A DNA stretch of 64,000 bases from Chryseobacterium oranimense (GTDB lineage: Bacteria > Bacteroidota > Bacteroidia > Flavobacteriales > Weeksellaceae): the NCBI RefSeq assembly GCF_900129755.1, contig NZ_FQWT01000004.1:1-64000 (forward strand). The letters are read 5' to 3'. Below are positions 16,986 to 25,852 of the stretch, piece after piece. Position 1 is the first letter of the stretch; each line of letters begins with the position of its first letter. Made by a program: the position numbers and the translations under genes. Below the pieces are notes generated by a model. It made no database searches. It was not told the origin of the DNA and saw only the letters and a program-made list of their open reading frames with translations.

Positions 16986-17733
16986 AGAATTCTCCTAAAT
17001 TGATTTTTAATTCTGCTGTGAATATACCGTTTTTCGAACTTTTTTCCATATGGTAATGGTTGTTGTAGATCATTTTAAGCCTCTGGTCCAGAGACTGGCT
17101 TCCAAAACCGCTGTTTTCTTTTGCAAGACTGTTTTTTAACGAAGCCTTGTTGCTCACTTTCATCATAAAAATCCTGTTTTCAAGCTCCATATGGATTGAA
17201 ATGAAAGAATCCTGGGCCAGAAAATCGGTATGCTTGAAGGCATTTTCAATAAGGTCAACGGATATCAGAGGAGCAAAAACCTTTTCTTCGTAGAGGGCAT
17301 CAGATTTATCGATCCTGGATTTGATCCTGAAATCAAAAAGAGGATTGATCTTTATTTTATTGATTTCAATAAGGCTTAAGGCAAAATCCAGTTCCTCTTT
17401 GGGACTTACAAATTTGTTATTGCTCTCGTAGAGGATATAATCCAGGACGTTGGCGAGCTTATCCAGGGACATATACGTCTGGTAGGCATGCGACTGTACG
17501 GAGTTCAGGATATTTTTAAACAGGTGCGGATTCAGCTTTGTACCGATATGTTCCAGCTGAACTTCATTCAGCTTCTGTTCGATGAGTTTGTTGGTCTCGG
17601 AAAGACGGGTATTTCTCTGTTTGATCCTGTTGTTTTGACTGAACAGGTAAATACTGACGGTAAGCAGAAAGAAAATAGCAAAAACTCCAATGAATATCAG
17701 ATAATCGTGGATCATGTAGTAATTGCCTTCCAT
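16963..17733 (-). CDS. LytS-like sensor histidine kinase
   Basis: A 256-aa kinase of the His_kinase (PF06580) type. One membrane segment at about residues 8-28 is followed by a short coiled coil and the phospho-acceptor region LNPHLFKNILNSV, which corresponds to the INPHFLFNSLN box of LytS/YehU. The ATPase domain shows the N-box DLIENAFKHTD and the G-box NSGFGSQSLDQRL. No extracellular sensor domain is present, so the signal may be membrane-borne or come from a partner. It overlaps the LytTR regulator gene by 23 bp. Confidence 0.88.
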   Translation of the reverse strand: MEGNYYMIHDYLIFIGVFAIFFLLTVSIYLFSQNNRIKQRNTRLSETNKLIEQKLNEVQLEHIGTKLNPHLFKNILNSVQSHAYQTYMSLDKLANVLDYILYESNNKFVSPKEELDFALSLIEINKIKINPLFDFRIKSRIDKSDALYEEKVFAPLISVDLIENAFKHTDFLAQDSFISIHMELENRIFMMKVSNKASLKNSLAKENSGFGSQSLDQRLKMIYNNHYHMEKSSKNGIFTAELKINLGEFYDKMRYS

Positions 17734-17781
17734 AAAAATAGCTTTAATGATCTTTCAGCAAAATTAACTAAAAGATCAGGA

Positions 17782-18153
17782 TTATTTAAGTTTTTTCAGG
17801 CTGTTTAAAGTCGCTGTTTCCTCACATTTTTCAAATGTAATTTCGTAAACAGGATTCTTTTCAGGATAGGTGAGAACGTAGTCGGGGCAAGGTTTTTTCT
17901 GTGCATGACTTCTGTCGAAATCCACTTTTCCTTTGGTAATGATACTGTCTTTTACAAATTTTTCATCAATTTTATACGTGCTCATTCCGTTTTTGAAATC
18001 TTCAGAATAGGTGAACTCTTTAGACAGGGTTTCTGCAATTACACGACTGTTGGGAAGGTATCCGCTGCAGCTTGCCCCTTTTTTGTTCAAAATAAAAAAT
18101 ACGAGGATCAGCCCCGGAATAAGACCTATTAAATAGAATTTAAGTTTTTTCAT
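17782..18153 (-). CDS. Hypothetical single-pass membrane protein
   Basis: A 123-aa protein with an N-terminal hydrophobic segment (FYLIGLIPGLILVFFIL) and a periplasmic part with three or four cysteines (GASCSGYLP, KKPCPDYV, FEKCEET). No family recognised. Its start ATG touches the stop of the alanine-dehydrogenase-like gene (shared base at 18153), so they are very likely one transcript. The function cannot be inferred from the neighbour. Confidence 0.65.
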   Translation of the reverse strand: MKKLKFYLIGLIPGLILVFFILNKKGASCSGYLPNSRVIAETLSKEFTYSEDFKNGMSTYKIDEKFVKDSIITKGKVDFDRSHAQKKPCPDYVLTYPEKNPVYEITFEKCEETATLNSLKKLK

Positions 18154-19346
18154 TAGAAAATTAAAAGATTGATATCATGATAGGTAAGCCCGAAACGGTC
18201 GCAGATCACTTTTTTGGTATGTCTTCCTTTGTACATATACAGGCTCTGCTTCATTTCGTTTTTGCGGATCAGCATGTTTTCAAAACCGCCTTCTTCATCA
18301 TAGTTAAGAATATAGGAAAGGAAGAAATTAGAGATCGCTTTTGTTGTAGTTCTCGGCATTCTGGACGTAAGGTTCGGAAGTCCGCAGTGGATCACGCCGT
18401 GTTTGATGACGTAAGGATTATCCATCGTCGTAAGCTCGGAAGTTTCGATCACCTTGCCATTGTCTATCGTAATATCAATAATAACGCTGCCTTTTTTCAT
18501 TCTTGTGACCATTTCTTCTGTAACGATCGGGGTCATATTCAATCTTGGAAGGGCACCGATAACAACATCTGCACGTCTTAATGCTTTGCTTAATTCTTTC
18601 GGATCGATAATGGAAGTCGGAACTCGGCTGTCTACAAGGGTATGAAGCCTTCTCAGCTTTGAAAGTGAATTGTCAAAAACCCTTACACTTGCTCCAAGTC
18701 CTATCGCTGCTTTTGTGGCGAATTCACCCACAATACCTGCTCCTAAAATAACAACTTCTGCAGGTCTTACTCCTGTGATGCCTCCCAGCATTAAACCATT
18801 TGACAAAGCAAGGAGCTCTGACGCATATAAAATAGAGACCGTTCCTGCAATTTCGCCAACCAGCCTTACCAAAGCAAGCTGCTTGTACTCGTCTACAATA
18901 AATTCAAATGCAATGGCGTTGATTTTTCTTTCCGCCAGCTTTAAAAAGTAATCTTTATCCCTGAGATTGATCTGAAGTGCTGAAACCAGATAAGTATTCG
19001 GCTTCATGTATTCAATTTCTTCTTCCGTAGGAGGATTGATCTTTAAGATAAGATCCTGCCCGAAAGCCTCTTTAGGATCATTGGTGATCTTTGCTCCGGA
19101 TTCGGAATACTGAAGATCTGTAAAAAAAGAACCTTCCCCGGCACCTGCTTCTATAATAAGTTCATGGCCATGTTCTACCAGTACCTGTACAGCGTCGGGA
19201 GTAATGCACGTTCTCCTTTCGTTAAGACAGGTTTCCTTAGGAATCCCAATGCTGAATTGTTTTCCTTTCTTGATAACTTCCAACTTTTCTTCCTTCGGCA
19301 TCAATTCTTCTTCAGTAAAAGGAGTAAAAATGTTTGTAGTACTCAT
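18153..19346 (-). CDS. ald: Alanine dehydrogenase / PNT-family oxidoreductase
   Basis: A 397-aa protein of the alanine dehydrogenase/transhydrogenase alpha family. The N-terminal half contains GIPKETCLNERRTCITPDAV, the family opening with its substrate-binding Arg. The NAD-binding Rossmann motif is VVILGAGIVGEFA, and VIIDITIDNG retains the conserved Asp. The reaction would be reversible NAD-dependent oxidative deamination of alanine. Two departures from characterised AlaDH: an extension of about 30 residues at the N-terminus, and the usual catalytic His in the TYLHLA motif appears replaced (SALQINLRD). It is therefore a divergent member whose substrate is less certain. Co-transcribed with the small membrane protein downstream. 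Confidence 0.8.
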   Translation of the reverse strand: MSTTNIFTPFTEEELMPKEEKLEVIKKGKQFSIGIPKETCLNERRTCITPDAVQVLVEHGHELIIEAGAGEGSFFTDLQYSESGAKITNDPKEAFGQDLILKINPPTEEEIEYMKPNTYLVSALQINLRDKDYFLKLAERKINAIAFEFIVDEYKQLALVRLVGEIAGTVSILYASELLALSNGLMLGGITGVRPAEVVILGAGIVGEFATKAAIGLGASVRVFDNSLSKLRRLHTLVDSRVPTSIIDPKELSKALRRADVVIGALPRLNMTPIVTEEMVTRMKKGSVIIDITIDNGKVIETSELTTMDNPYVIKHGVIHCGLPNLTSRMPRTTTKAISNFFLSYILNYDEEGGFENMLIRKNEMKQSLYMYKGRHTKKVICDRFGLTYHDINLLIF

Positions 19347-19414
19347 TCTTTAATTAAATTAGATCTTACAGGTTGTTATTTTACTATGAATTAGTAAGCA
19401 AAGATACATAATAT

Positions 19415-19822
19415 TTACTCGAATAAAACTTCTCTTTCATCACCCGTATTCACAATGCTCATAGTGTGGTAGTTAAGCCCGTAGAGCTCTTCTTCATACA
19501 CTTCAGGCCATTCTATAATGCATAGAAAAGCATTGTCCAGGTACTCTTCAATACCGATGTCATACACCTCTTCGATATTTTTTAAACGGTAAAGATCAAA
19601 ATGGTAAACCTTCCCCTTTGGGGTATTATATTCGTTGACAATGGAGTAAGTAGGAGAGTTCACTTCATCGCTGCTTTCCAGTTTTTTAAGAAGAAACTGG
19701 GTAAATGTGGTTTTGCCTGCCCCCAGATTCCCTTTTAAAAGGAGAATGTTATGTTTTAATTGCGGAATGATGCTGTCAACAACTTCCTGCCAGTCTTCAA
19801 TTTTATTAATAGTGAACTGCAT
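19415..19822 (-). CDS. tsaE: tRNA threonylcarbamoyladenosine biosynthesis ATPase TsaE
   Basis: A 135-aa P-loop protein of normal TsaE length. Walker A GNLGAGKT (31-38), the family segment NSPTYSIVNEY, YHFDLYRL, and the acidic IIEWPEVYEE are all present. TsaE works with TsaB and TsaD to load threonylcarbamoyl onto A37 of ANN-decoding tRNAs. It is divergent from dnaG with about 100 bp between the starts, and it follows the ald gene on the same strand with a 68-bp gap. Confidence 0.93.
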   Translation of the reverse strand: MQFTINKIEDWQEVVDSIIPQLKHNILLLKGNLGAGKTTFTQFLLKKLESSDEVNSPTYSIVNEYNTPKGKVYHFDLYRLKNIEEVYDIGIEEYLDNAFLCIIEWPEVYEEELYGLNYHTMSIVNTGDEREVLFE

Positions 19823-19891
19823 AGTATACCTAATTTGTTTTGCAAAAATAATGATAAAACCTACTAAATGTAATGCACATATATTATATAA

Positions 19892-19921
19892 TTGTAAGGT
19901 TTTTTTTTATGTGTATTTTTG
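19892..19921 (+). promoter_or_regulatory. dnaG promoter, probably giving a leaderless mRNA
   Basis: TTG at 19892-19894, 19 nt, then TATTTTTG at 19914-19921: a full match to the Bacteroidota -33/-7 consensus. The expected start of transcription, 4-7 nt downstream, falls at or next to the dnaG ATG at 19926. Confidence 0.7.
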
Positions 19922-19925
19922 TATT

Positions 19926-21908
19926 ATGATTTCCAAACAGACCATAGACAAAATTTTCTCAACGATACGGGTAGAAGAAATTGTAGGAGAGTACGTTCAG
20001 CTGAAAAGAGCGGGGTCTAATTTCAAAGGGCTCAGTCCTTTTCATGAGGAAAAATCACCAAGTTTTGTTGTTTCACCCAGCAAGCAGATCTGGAAGGATT
20101 TCTCAACAGGTAAAGGGGGAACTGCCATCTCTTTCCTGATGGAGATCGAAAACTTTACTTATCCCGAAGCTCTTCGCCATGCAGCTAAGAAATACGGGAT
20201 CGAAGTTGAGGAAGATCAGCGCGAGTTTTCTGAAGAAGCAAAACATGCACAAACCGAGAAAGACCAGCTGTATAAAATTCATGAAGTGGCAAACAGCTAT
20301 TATCAGGAAGTTCTTTGGGATTCTGAAGAAGGGAAAAGTATTGGTTTGGCCTACTTCAGAGAACGTGAGCTGAAAGACGATATCATTAAGAAATTCCAGC
20401 TTGGTTATTCACCCGAGAAGAAAAATGCTTTCACAGCGTATGCCGAAGAAAAAGGATATACAAAAGAAATCCTTGAAAAATCCGGACTGTCTATATTTCC
20501 TGAAAACACACCTTCAGGAATCGACCGTTTCCGGGAAAGGGTTATTTTCCCGATTCACAGTTTTTCGGGCCGGGTTTTAGGTTTCGGAGCGAGAATTCTT
20601 AAGAATAATGTAAAAACAGCCAAATATCTCAATTCTCCGGAGACAGAAATTTATCACAAATCCAATGTACTTTATGGATTAAACCAGAGTAAGCAGGCAA
20701 TTTCAAGAAAAAACGTATGTCTTCTTGTAGAAGGATATATGGATGTCATTGCGCTTCATATGTCCGGGATAGAGAATGTTGTGGCCAGTTCGGGAACATC
20801 CCTGACAACAGAGCAGATCAAACTCATCAAAAGGCTTACAGAAAATGTGACTATTCTTTTTGACGGTGATAATGCAGGAATCAAGGCCAGTTTCAGGAGT
20901 ATTGATATGCTTCTGACCGAAGGGATGAATATCCGTGTTCTCCTGTTCCCGGATGGGGACGATCCTGATTCCTTTTCCAGAAAACATTCGCAGGAATATG
21001 TAGAAAAATTCATCGAAAATGAGGCGATGGATTTTATTGATTTTAAAGCTGAAATTCTTTTAAAGGAAGTCGGAAATGATCCGATCAAAAAAGCTGAAGC
21101 CATCAGGGATATTGTAAAATCTGTCGGCTTTGTTCAGAACGCTTTGAAAAGAGAAGTTTATCTGAAAGAGGTTTCCAATAAATTCGGACTTTCCGAGCAG
21201 AGCCTTTTCAATGAGCTGGATGTCCAGAAGCAGATCACCCAGAACCAGAATCAGCATGTTCAGCAGCAGAAGGAAAAAGTTCAGCCCAAACTGGAAATTG
21301 TTCCTTTAGATGAAGAGAAGGAAGATCCCTATTTATATGATGTCCTGTTTATGGAAAGCAAACTGGTTGATCATATGCTGATGTTTGGAGATATTGTTTT
21401 GAAAAGAAGAAATGAAAAGAATGAAGAGTATCAGATTACGGTTATTGAAGAAATCCTGATGCATTTTGAAGAAGAACAGTATAATTTTCTGGTAAAAGGA
21501 AATGAAATTATCATCAACCAGGTAAAAGAAGGTATCCAGAAAGATGAACTGAGGAGCGGTAATTTTTTTGTGACATTTATGGATGAAGAAATTACTTCCA
21601 AGGTGGTTGATGCCTTAATGCCTCTGGATGAACTTGAAAACTGGGGCTCCAGAAATATCTACCCACCCAATTACGGAGACAAAATAGCCGAACAGGTACA
21701 AGGCGACGTCCTGCTGCATAAATACAGGTATATTGATTACCTGATCAAAGAAACAGCCCGCCAGCTGGATGAATACAGAGGCACGGATGAGGCAAAATAT
21801 TACGAACTCATTAAAAAGATCACCCTGTTGAAACAAGCTTCAATCAGATTGAGCAATATTATCGAATATTCGCCCATCAAAGGCATCTACGTTGATAGGA
21901 AAAGATAG
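19926..21908 (+). CDS. dnaG: DNA primase DnaG with degenerate zinc-binding domain
   Basis: A 660-aa primase that makes RNA primers at the replication fork. The start ATG at 19926 (ISKQTIDKIFSTIRVEEIVG) aligns with the usual DnaG N-terminus; the frame is open further upstream but that part is not primase-like. Domains: zinc-binding region at 1-100, RNA polymerase/TOPRIM domain at about 120-430 (VLGFGARIL, LLVEGYMDVIALH, ILFDGDNAGIKA with the catalytic acidic residues), then a C-terminal DnaB-interacting helical region. In the zinc region, three of four ligands are replaced: C to S37, H40 kept, C to D58, C to T61 (FKGLSPFHEEKSPSF, WKDFST). The region therefore probably folds without zinc. Confidence 0.95.
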   Translation: MISKQTIDKIFSTIRVEEIVGEYVQLKRAGSNFKGLSPFHEEKSPSFVVSPSKQIWKDFSTGKGGTAISFLMEIENFTYPEALRHAAKKYGIEVEEDQREFSEEAKHAQTEKDQLYKIHEVANSYYQEVLWDSEEGKSIGLAYFRERELKDDIIKKFQLGYSPEKKNAFTAYAEEKGYTKEILEKSGLSIFPENTPSGIDRFRERVIFPIHSFSGRVLGFGARILKNNVKTAKYLNSPETEIYHKSNVLYGLNQSKQAISRKNVCLLVEGYMDVIALHMSGIENVVASSGTSLTTEQIKLIKRLTENVTILFDGDNAGIKASFRSIDMLLTEGMNIRVLLFPDGDDPDSFSRKHSQEYVEKFIENEAMDFIDFKAEILLKEVGNDPIKKAEAIRDIVKSVGFVQNALKREVYLKEVSNKFGLSEQSLFNELDVQKQITQNQNQHVQQQKEKVQPKLEIVPLDEEKEDPYLYDVLFMESKLVDHMLMFGDIVLKRRNEKNEEYQITVIEEILMHFEEEQYNFLVKGNEIIINQVKEGIQKDELRSGNFFVTFMDEEITSKVVDALMPLDELENWGSRNIYPPNYGDKIAEQVQGDVLLHKYRYIDYLIKETARQLDEYRGTDEAKYYELIKKITLLKQASIRLSNIIEYSPIKGIYVDRKR

Positions 21909-22029
21909 ATTACAGACATTCTGCTGATCATCAGGCAGATATTCTGTGACAAAAAGTCCTATAAAATTTTAGGAATAAAAGTTGTAATTTAAACTTTGAA
22001 AAAAATAGTTAATAATACATAATAGAAAT

Positions 22030-22716
22030 ATGGACATTAAAAAAGACTTCAGAGATTTCTCTGTAAAGCATTTAGGAAACAGCGGTCTGGCTACCGATCA
22101 GTATATGGGAATGTACGGCCCAACGAACCTTACGCCGTATATCATGGAAGAAAGAAGATTAAACGTTGCACAGATGGACGTATTTTCACGTCTGATGATG
22201 GACAGAATCATCTTTTTAGGAACAGGAATCGACGACCAGGTTGCCAATATTGTAACCGCACAGCTTTTATTCTTGGAAAGTGCAGATCCATCGAAGGATA
22301 TCCAGATCTACATCAACTCTCCGGGGGGTAGCGTGTATGCAGGTTTGGGAATTTATGACACTATGCAGATCATTAAGCCGGATGTAGCAACCATCTGTAC
22401 AGGTATTGCAGCTTCAATGGGAGCGGTTTTACTTGTGGCAGGAGAAAAAGGAAAACGTTCAGCGCTTAAGCATTCAAGAGTAATGATTCACCAGCCTTCA
22501 GGAGGTGCTCAAGGGGTGGCTTCCGATATGGAGATCAACCTGAGAGAGATGTTAAAACTTAAAAAAGAGCTTTATGACATTATTGCTCAGCACTCAGGCC
22601 AAACATACGACTGGGTTGAAAAAGCTTCAGACAGAGATTACTGGATGACTTCCGAGGAAGCAAAAGGCTACGGAATGGTAGACGAAGTTTTACAGAGATC
22701 TACAGAGAAAAAATAA
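22030..22716 (+). CDS. clpP: ATP-dependent Clp protease proteolytic subunit ClpP
   Basis: A 228-aa serine protease subunit that forms the double heptamer degrading substrates unfolded by ClpX or ClpA/C. Catalytic Ser at about 129 (GIAASMGAVLL) and His at about 154 (MIHQPSGGAQG) are clear, and the handle region KKELYDIIAQHSGQ is present. The N-terminus has about 25 residues before the mature-like start. It lies 121 bp downstream of dnaG and ends with a strong terminator at 22739. clpX is not in the window. Confidence 0.96.
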   Translation: MDIKKDFRDFSVKHLGNSGLATDQYMGMYGPTNLTPYIMEERRLNVAQMDVFSRLMMDRIIFLGTGIDDQVANIVTAQLLFLESADPSKDIQIYINSPGGSVYAGLGIYDTMQIIKPDVATICTGIAASMGAVLLVAGEKGKRSALKHSRVMIHQPSGGAQGVASDMEINLREMLKLKKELYDIIAQHSGQTYDWVEKASDRDYWMTSEEAKGYGMVDEVLQRSTEKK

Positions 22717-23046
22717 TTCCTTTTTCAGGAATATTGAAAAACGCACCCGATGAGGTGCGTTTTTTTATTTTAACCATGAAAGATCCAAAAAACCTTTTTA
22801 CACTTTAGTTATTTTGAAGTTTGAGCCTTTTGAAAAAGAAGATCACTTAAGTTCTATGAAATCTCGAATTTTCATAATGACAATGACACAATTCGTCGGA
22901 TCAAAATTCCCCTCCCGTGGAGGGGTGGCAAAAATTCAAAGAAATTTTGACGGGTGGTTTTCAAAAACATATTCTTAAAATATAATTATCATTAAGTTCA
23001 GGCTGAGTTTACAATCAATGTATATTTTCGCGGCATAAAAGTAATT
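22717..23046. other. 330-bp intergenic region with REP-like repeat
   Basis: Holds the clpP terminator (22739-22768) and a REP-like element around 22905-22970: hairpin CCCCTCC / GGAGGGG at 22909-22925, followed by AAAATTCAAAGAAATTTT and ACGGGTGGTT. Elements with this shape are common between genes in flavobacteria. Nothing else recognised. Confidence 0.6.
22739..22768 (+). terminator. clpP terminator
   Basis: AAACGCACC / GGTGCGTTT stem with a 6-nt loop, then a T-run. Confidence 0.9.
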
Positions 23047-24309
23047 ATGAAAAAACTGCTGTTATCTGCTATACTGTTCACAGCGCTCGTATCATGTAAA
23101 GATGACGACAAGATGAACAGCCAGGATATCAATTATGCCAAACTTCCCCAGGAATTTCCTTTTTCAAACCTGGTGACCGTTAATGGAGTAAACATCATTA
23201 ACGGTGGATTCGGTTCCGGTGCAGCTGCACATCCAACTAGAAAAGGAGAATTTTACGCGATCACCGACCGGGGTCCGAATACAGACTATCTGAACGGAAA
23301 GAAATTTTCGGTTCCTGATTTTACCCCAACCATTATGCATTTTAAGATCAATGCAGAGGGTAATATTGAAGTCATTAAGTATATTAAACTGAAAAACCCT
23401 TCCGGAAAACCGATCACCGGCCTTCCAAACCCTGCAGGAATGGGAAGTACAGGAGAAACAGCCTATGATTCATCAGGAAATGTTTTAGGAACGGATAATT
23501 ACGGACTGGACAGTGAGAGTATTGTAGCAGCGGCAGACGGAACTTTTTGGGTGTCTGATGAATACGGTCCGCACATCGTCCATTATAATGCAGATGGGGT
23601 AGAGCTGGAAAGAATAAGCCCGATAGGAGTGAATACCGGCCCAAGAAAACTGCCGGCTGTTCTGGCAAAAAGGAGAGCCAACAGAGGAATGGAAGGATTA
23701 TGCATTACTCCTGACGGAAAAACATTGGTAGGAACCATGCAGTCTACTATGTATGTGCCGACTAAAGCCTTAGCCACAAACACAACCTTAACAAGAATCG
23801 TCACTTTCGATATTGCAACCGGACAAACCAAGCAGTATCTGTATAAGCAAAACGGAAATGGTTCAGATTCAGTATGTGACATTACAGCGATCAGCAATAC
23901 GGAATTCCTGGTCATCGAAAGAGACGGAAACTTCGGATCGCAGGGCGGGACCAAAAAAGTATACAGGATCAATATAGCCGGTGCTTCGGATGTAACCGGA
24001 ACCGATATTGCAGCTGTGGACGGAATGAAAATCAATAATAAAACGCTGGAACAATCCACCTGGGATGAAATTGCCAATGCAGGGATAAAACCGGTATCCA
24101 AAGTTTTAGCCGTAGATCTGGTTGCAAAATTAGGCTATGAGCATGATAAATTTGAAGGCATTGTTTATTTGGGAAATAATAAACTGGCAGTTTTCAATGA
24201 TGACGATTTTGGGATTTTAGATGACGGCAACGGCAATCCGAAAGCCAAAATCCTTCCTAAAACTGGGAAAGTAGACAAAGGAACAATGTATGTAGTCGAT
24301 ATTCAATAA
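23047..24309 (+). CDS. Phytase-like esterase-domain lipoprotein
   Basis: A 420-aa secreted lipoprotein. A type II signal peptide ends LVSCKDDD (lipobox Cys at about 17). The body matches the esterase-like activity of phytase family (PF13449 type): FYAITDRGPNTDY, GLDSESIVAAADGTFWVSDEYGPHIV, NRGMEGLCITPDGKTLVG, FLVIERDGNFG, DKFEGIVYLGNNKLAVFNDDDFG. These are beta-propeller blades with the DRGP and EYGP signatures. A role in periplasmic or surface phosphoester hydrolysis is suggested by the family but the substrate is unknown. A single-gene unit closed by a strong hairpin at 24325. Confidence 0.82.
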   Translation: MKKLLLSAILFTALVSCKDDDKMNSQDINYAKLPQEFPFSNLVTVNGVNIINGGFGSGAAAHPTRKGEFYAITDRGPNTDYLNGKKFSVPDFTPTIMHFKINAEGNIEVIKYIKLKNPSGKPITGLPNPAGMGSTGETAYDSSGNVLGTDNYGLDSESIVAAADGTFWVSDEYGPHIVHYNADGVELERISPIGVNTGPRKLPAVLAKRRANRGMEGLCITPDGKTLVGTMQSTMYVPTKALATNTTLTRIVTFDIATGQTKQYLYKQNGNGSDSVCDITAISNTEFLVIERDGNFGSQGGTKKVYRINIAGASDVTGTDIAAVDGMKINNKTLEQSTWDEIANAGIKPVSKVLAVDLVAKLGYEHDKFEGIVYLGNNKLAVFNDDDFGILDDGNGNPKAKILPKTGKVDKGTMYVVDIQ

Positions 24310-24324
24310 TTAGATTTTTTTTAG

Positions 24325-24356
24325 AAAACGGCGGCATCTTCGATGCCGCCGTTTTT
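24325..24356 (+). terminator. Terminator of the phytase-like gene
   Basis: 14-bp stem AAAACGGCGGCATC / GATGCCGCCGTTTT with a 3-nt loop, then T-rich sequence. Confidence 0.9.
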
Positions 24357-24379
24357 GATTTTATATAGTTTGTAAAAAC

Positions 24380-24434
24380 ATTCAATAGGAATGGGCTAAA
24401 GCCCATTGAATGAAAAATTATAATCCCATCGGCT
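24380..24434. repeat. REP-like palindromic pair
   Basis: ATTCAAT/ATTGAAT and ATGGGC/GCCCAT arms form one nested hairpin around TAAA, followed by CGGCTTTAGCCG. The two cores (GGGCTAAAGCCC and CGGCTTTAGCCG) are complementary in style, as in bipartite REP elements. It lies between convergent genes. Confidence 0.6.
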
Positions 24435-24445
24435 TTAGCCGAAAT

Positions 24446-25207
24446 CTACGAATTAAATCCCTCAATAATTTTAGAGAAATCCTCCAATTTTAAAGCAGCA
24501 CCTCCGATCAGTCCACCATCGATATCAGGCTGGGAGAAAATTTCTTTAGCATTATCCGGCTTTACAGAACCTCCGTAAAGGATAGAAACTTCATCAGCTA
24601 CTTCCTGACCATATTTTGCAGCAATAATGCTTCTGATGTGCGCATGAATCTCCTGAGCCTGCTCCGGAGTAGCTGTCTCACCGGTACCGATTGCCCAAAC
24701 AGGTTCGTAAGCAATCACTACTTTTTTGATCTCTTCGGCAGTAAGGGTGAAAAGAGCAACTTCAGTCTGGTTTTTTACCACATCAAAATGCTGTCCCGCT
24801 TTTCTCTGTTCAAGCGTTTCACCGTTACAATATACAGGGATCAGTCCTTTATCAAGAGCTAATTTGATCTTTCTGTTGCAGTGAGAATCCGTTTCACCGT
24901 GATACTGTCTTCTTTCCGAATGTCCGATCAGTGAACCGGTTACATCGATAGATTCCAGCATATCTGCCGATATCTCGCCTGTGTAAGCACCACTTTCATG
25001 CTCGCTCATATCCTGAGAAAATACACCGATCTCGTCTTTTTCGAAGATATCTTTGGCCATCATTAAATATAAAGAAGGTGGCGCAATCCATACCTCGCAG
25101 TTCGTTGTATTATTATTTTTATAGCTCAGTAATTGAATCATTAACTGTTGGGCGTCAATGACATTTTTGTTCATTTTCCAGTTTCCTGCAACTATTTTTC
25201 TTCTCAT
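24446..25207 (-). CDS. tpiA: Triosephosphate isomerase
   Basis: A 253-aa glycolytic enzyme interconverting dihydroxyacetone phosphate and glyceraldehyde 3-phosphate. Catalytic residues N9 and K11 (AGNWKMN), the electrophilic His in IGHSERR, the base Glu in AYEPVWAIGTG, and the phosphate loop YGGSVKPDN / GGLIGGAALK are intact. The ATG at 25207 is chosen because MRRKIVAGNWKMN is the standard N-terminus; the frame extends 14 codons upstream without family similarity. It is last in a leftward run with the TerB-like, DoxX-like and DUF1599 genes. Confidence 0.97.
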   Translation of the reverse strand: MRRKIVAGNWKMNKNVIDAQQLMIQLLSYKNNNTTNCEVWIAPPSLYLMMAKDIFEKDEIGVFSQDMSEHESGAYTGEISADMLESIDVTGSLIGHSERRQYHGETDSHCNRKIKLALDKGLIPVYCNGETLEQRKAGQHFDVVKNQTEVALFTLTAEEIKKVVIAYEPVWAIGTGETATPEQAQEIHAHIRSIIAAKYGQEVADEVSILYGGSVKPDNAKEIFSQPDIDGGLIGGAALKLEDFSKIIEGFNS

Positions 25208-25336
25208 AGTCTTATTAAAGTTATTTATTGGTATTGTTGGCAGATTCATTAAATGCTATGACGATCTGCTTGGATATTATTTGTTAATTTTTTCCAGGTG
25301 ATCACACCTTCTCTGATTTTCTACGCTAAATTTTTT

Positions 25337-25687
25337 CTACGCTAAATTCCACAGATTTTTCAAAAGCTTGTAGAACGTATGCTCCTCATCAGTTACCTTA
25401 TTGTCAGCTTTGATCAGTGTTTTGGCAAATTCGGCAAACTTTACACGCTCCTCTTCCGTAGAATCATCATGGAAGCATCTGGCATGGAATTCAAAGTGAT
25501 CTTTCCATTCCTCAGGCTGTAGAAGAGCCAGTACTTCCAGTTCATTGTCAAGATTCATCCTGAATGGAAACTCTTCCGCCAGATACTGCTGAACCAGCAT
25601 TCCTTCTTCAGGAGCAAACTCCCCGTCTACAGAAGAAAGGATCATTAAAAGGTGATAACCGGCGATTGATTTATTTGATTTTTGCAT
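25337..25687 (-). CDS. TerB-like small protein
   Basis: A 116-aa all-helical protein similar to the TerB/tellurite-resistance fold: GYHLLMILSSVDGEFAPEE near the N-terminus and FAEFAKTLIKADNKVTDEEHTF near the C-terminus, each a helix with acidic positions as in metal-binding TerB repeats. No enzymatic function is assigned in this family; a link to tellurite is not implied. Encoded between tpiA and the DoxX-like gene on the same strand. Confidence 0.7.
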   Translation of the reverse strand: MQKSNKSIAGYHLLMILSSVDGEFAPEEGMLVQQYLAEEFPFRMNLDNELEVLALLQPEEWKDHFEFHARCFHDDSTEEERVKFAEFAKTLIKADNKVTDEEHTFYKLLKNLWNLA

Positions 25688-25852
25688 TGTTAAATGTATG
25701 TTTAAGTTTAGTGTTTAAATTTGATATTTGATGATCCAGATTTTATAGTCAAATGAAATTTTTGAATTAATAATTTACTCATTAGTCTTTCACTCCGAAA
25801 CAGTCTGTTTTAAAATTCACTTATTGACGATTCACCATTCCCCGTCAACATC

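Noticed and set aside
19707-19925. An upstream extension of DnaG through the tsaE gene
   Set aside because: The first 73 codons overlap tsaE on the other strand and are not primase-like; promoter and family N-terminus place the start at 19926.
25208-25249. A 14-residue N-terminal extension of TpiA
   Set aside because: The standard TpiA start is MRRKIVAGNWKMN at 25207.
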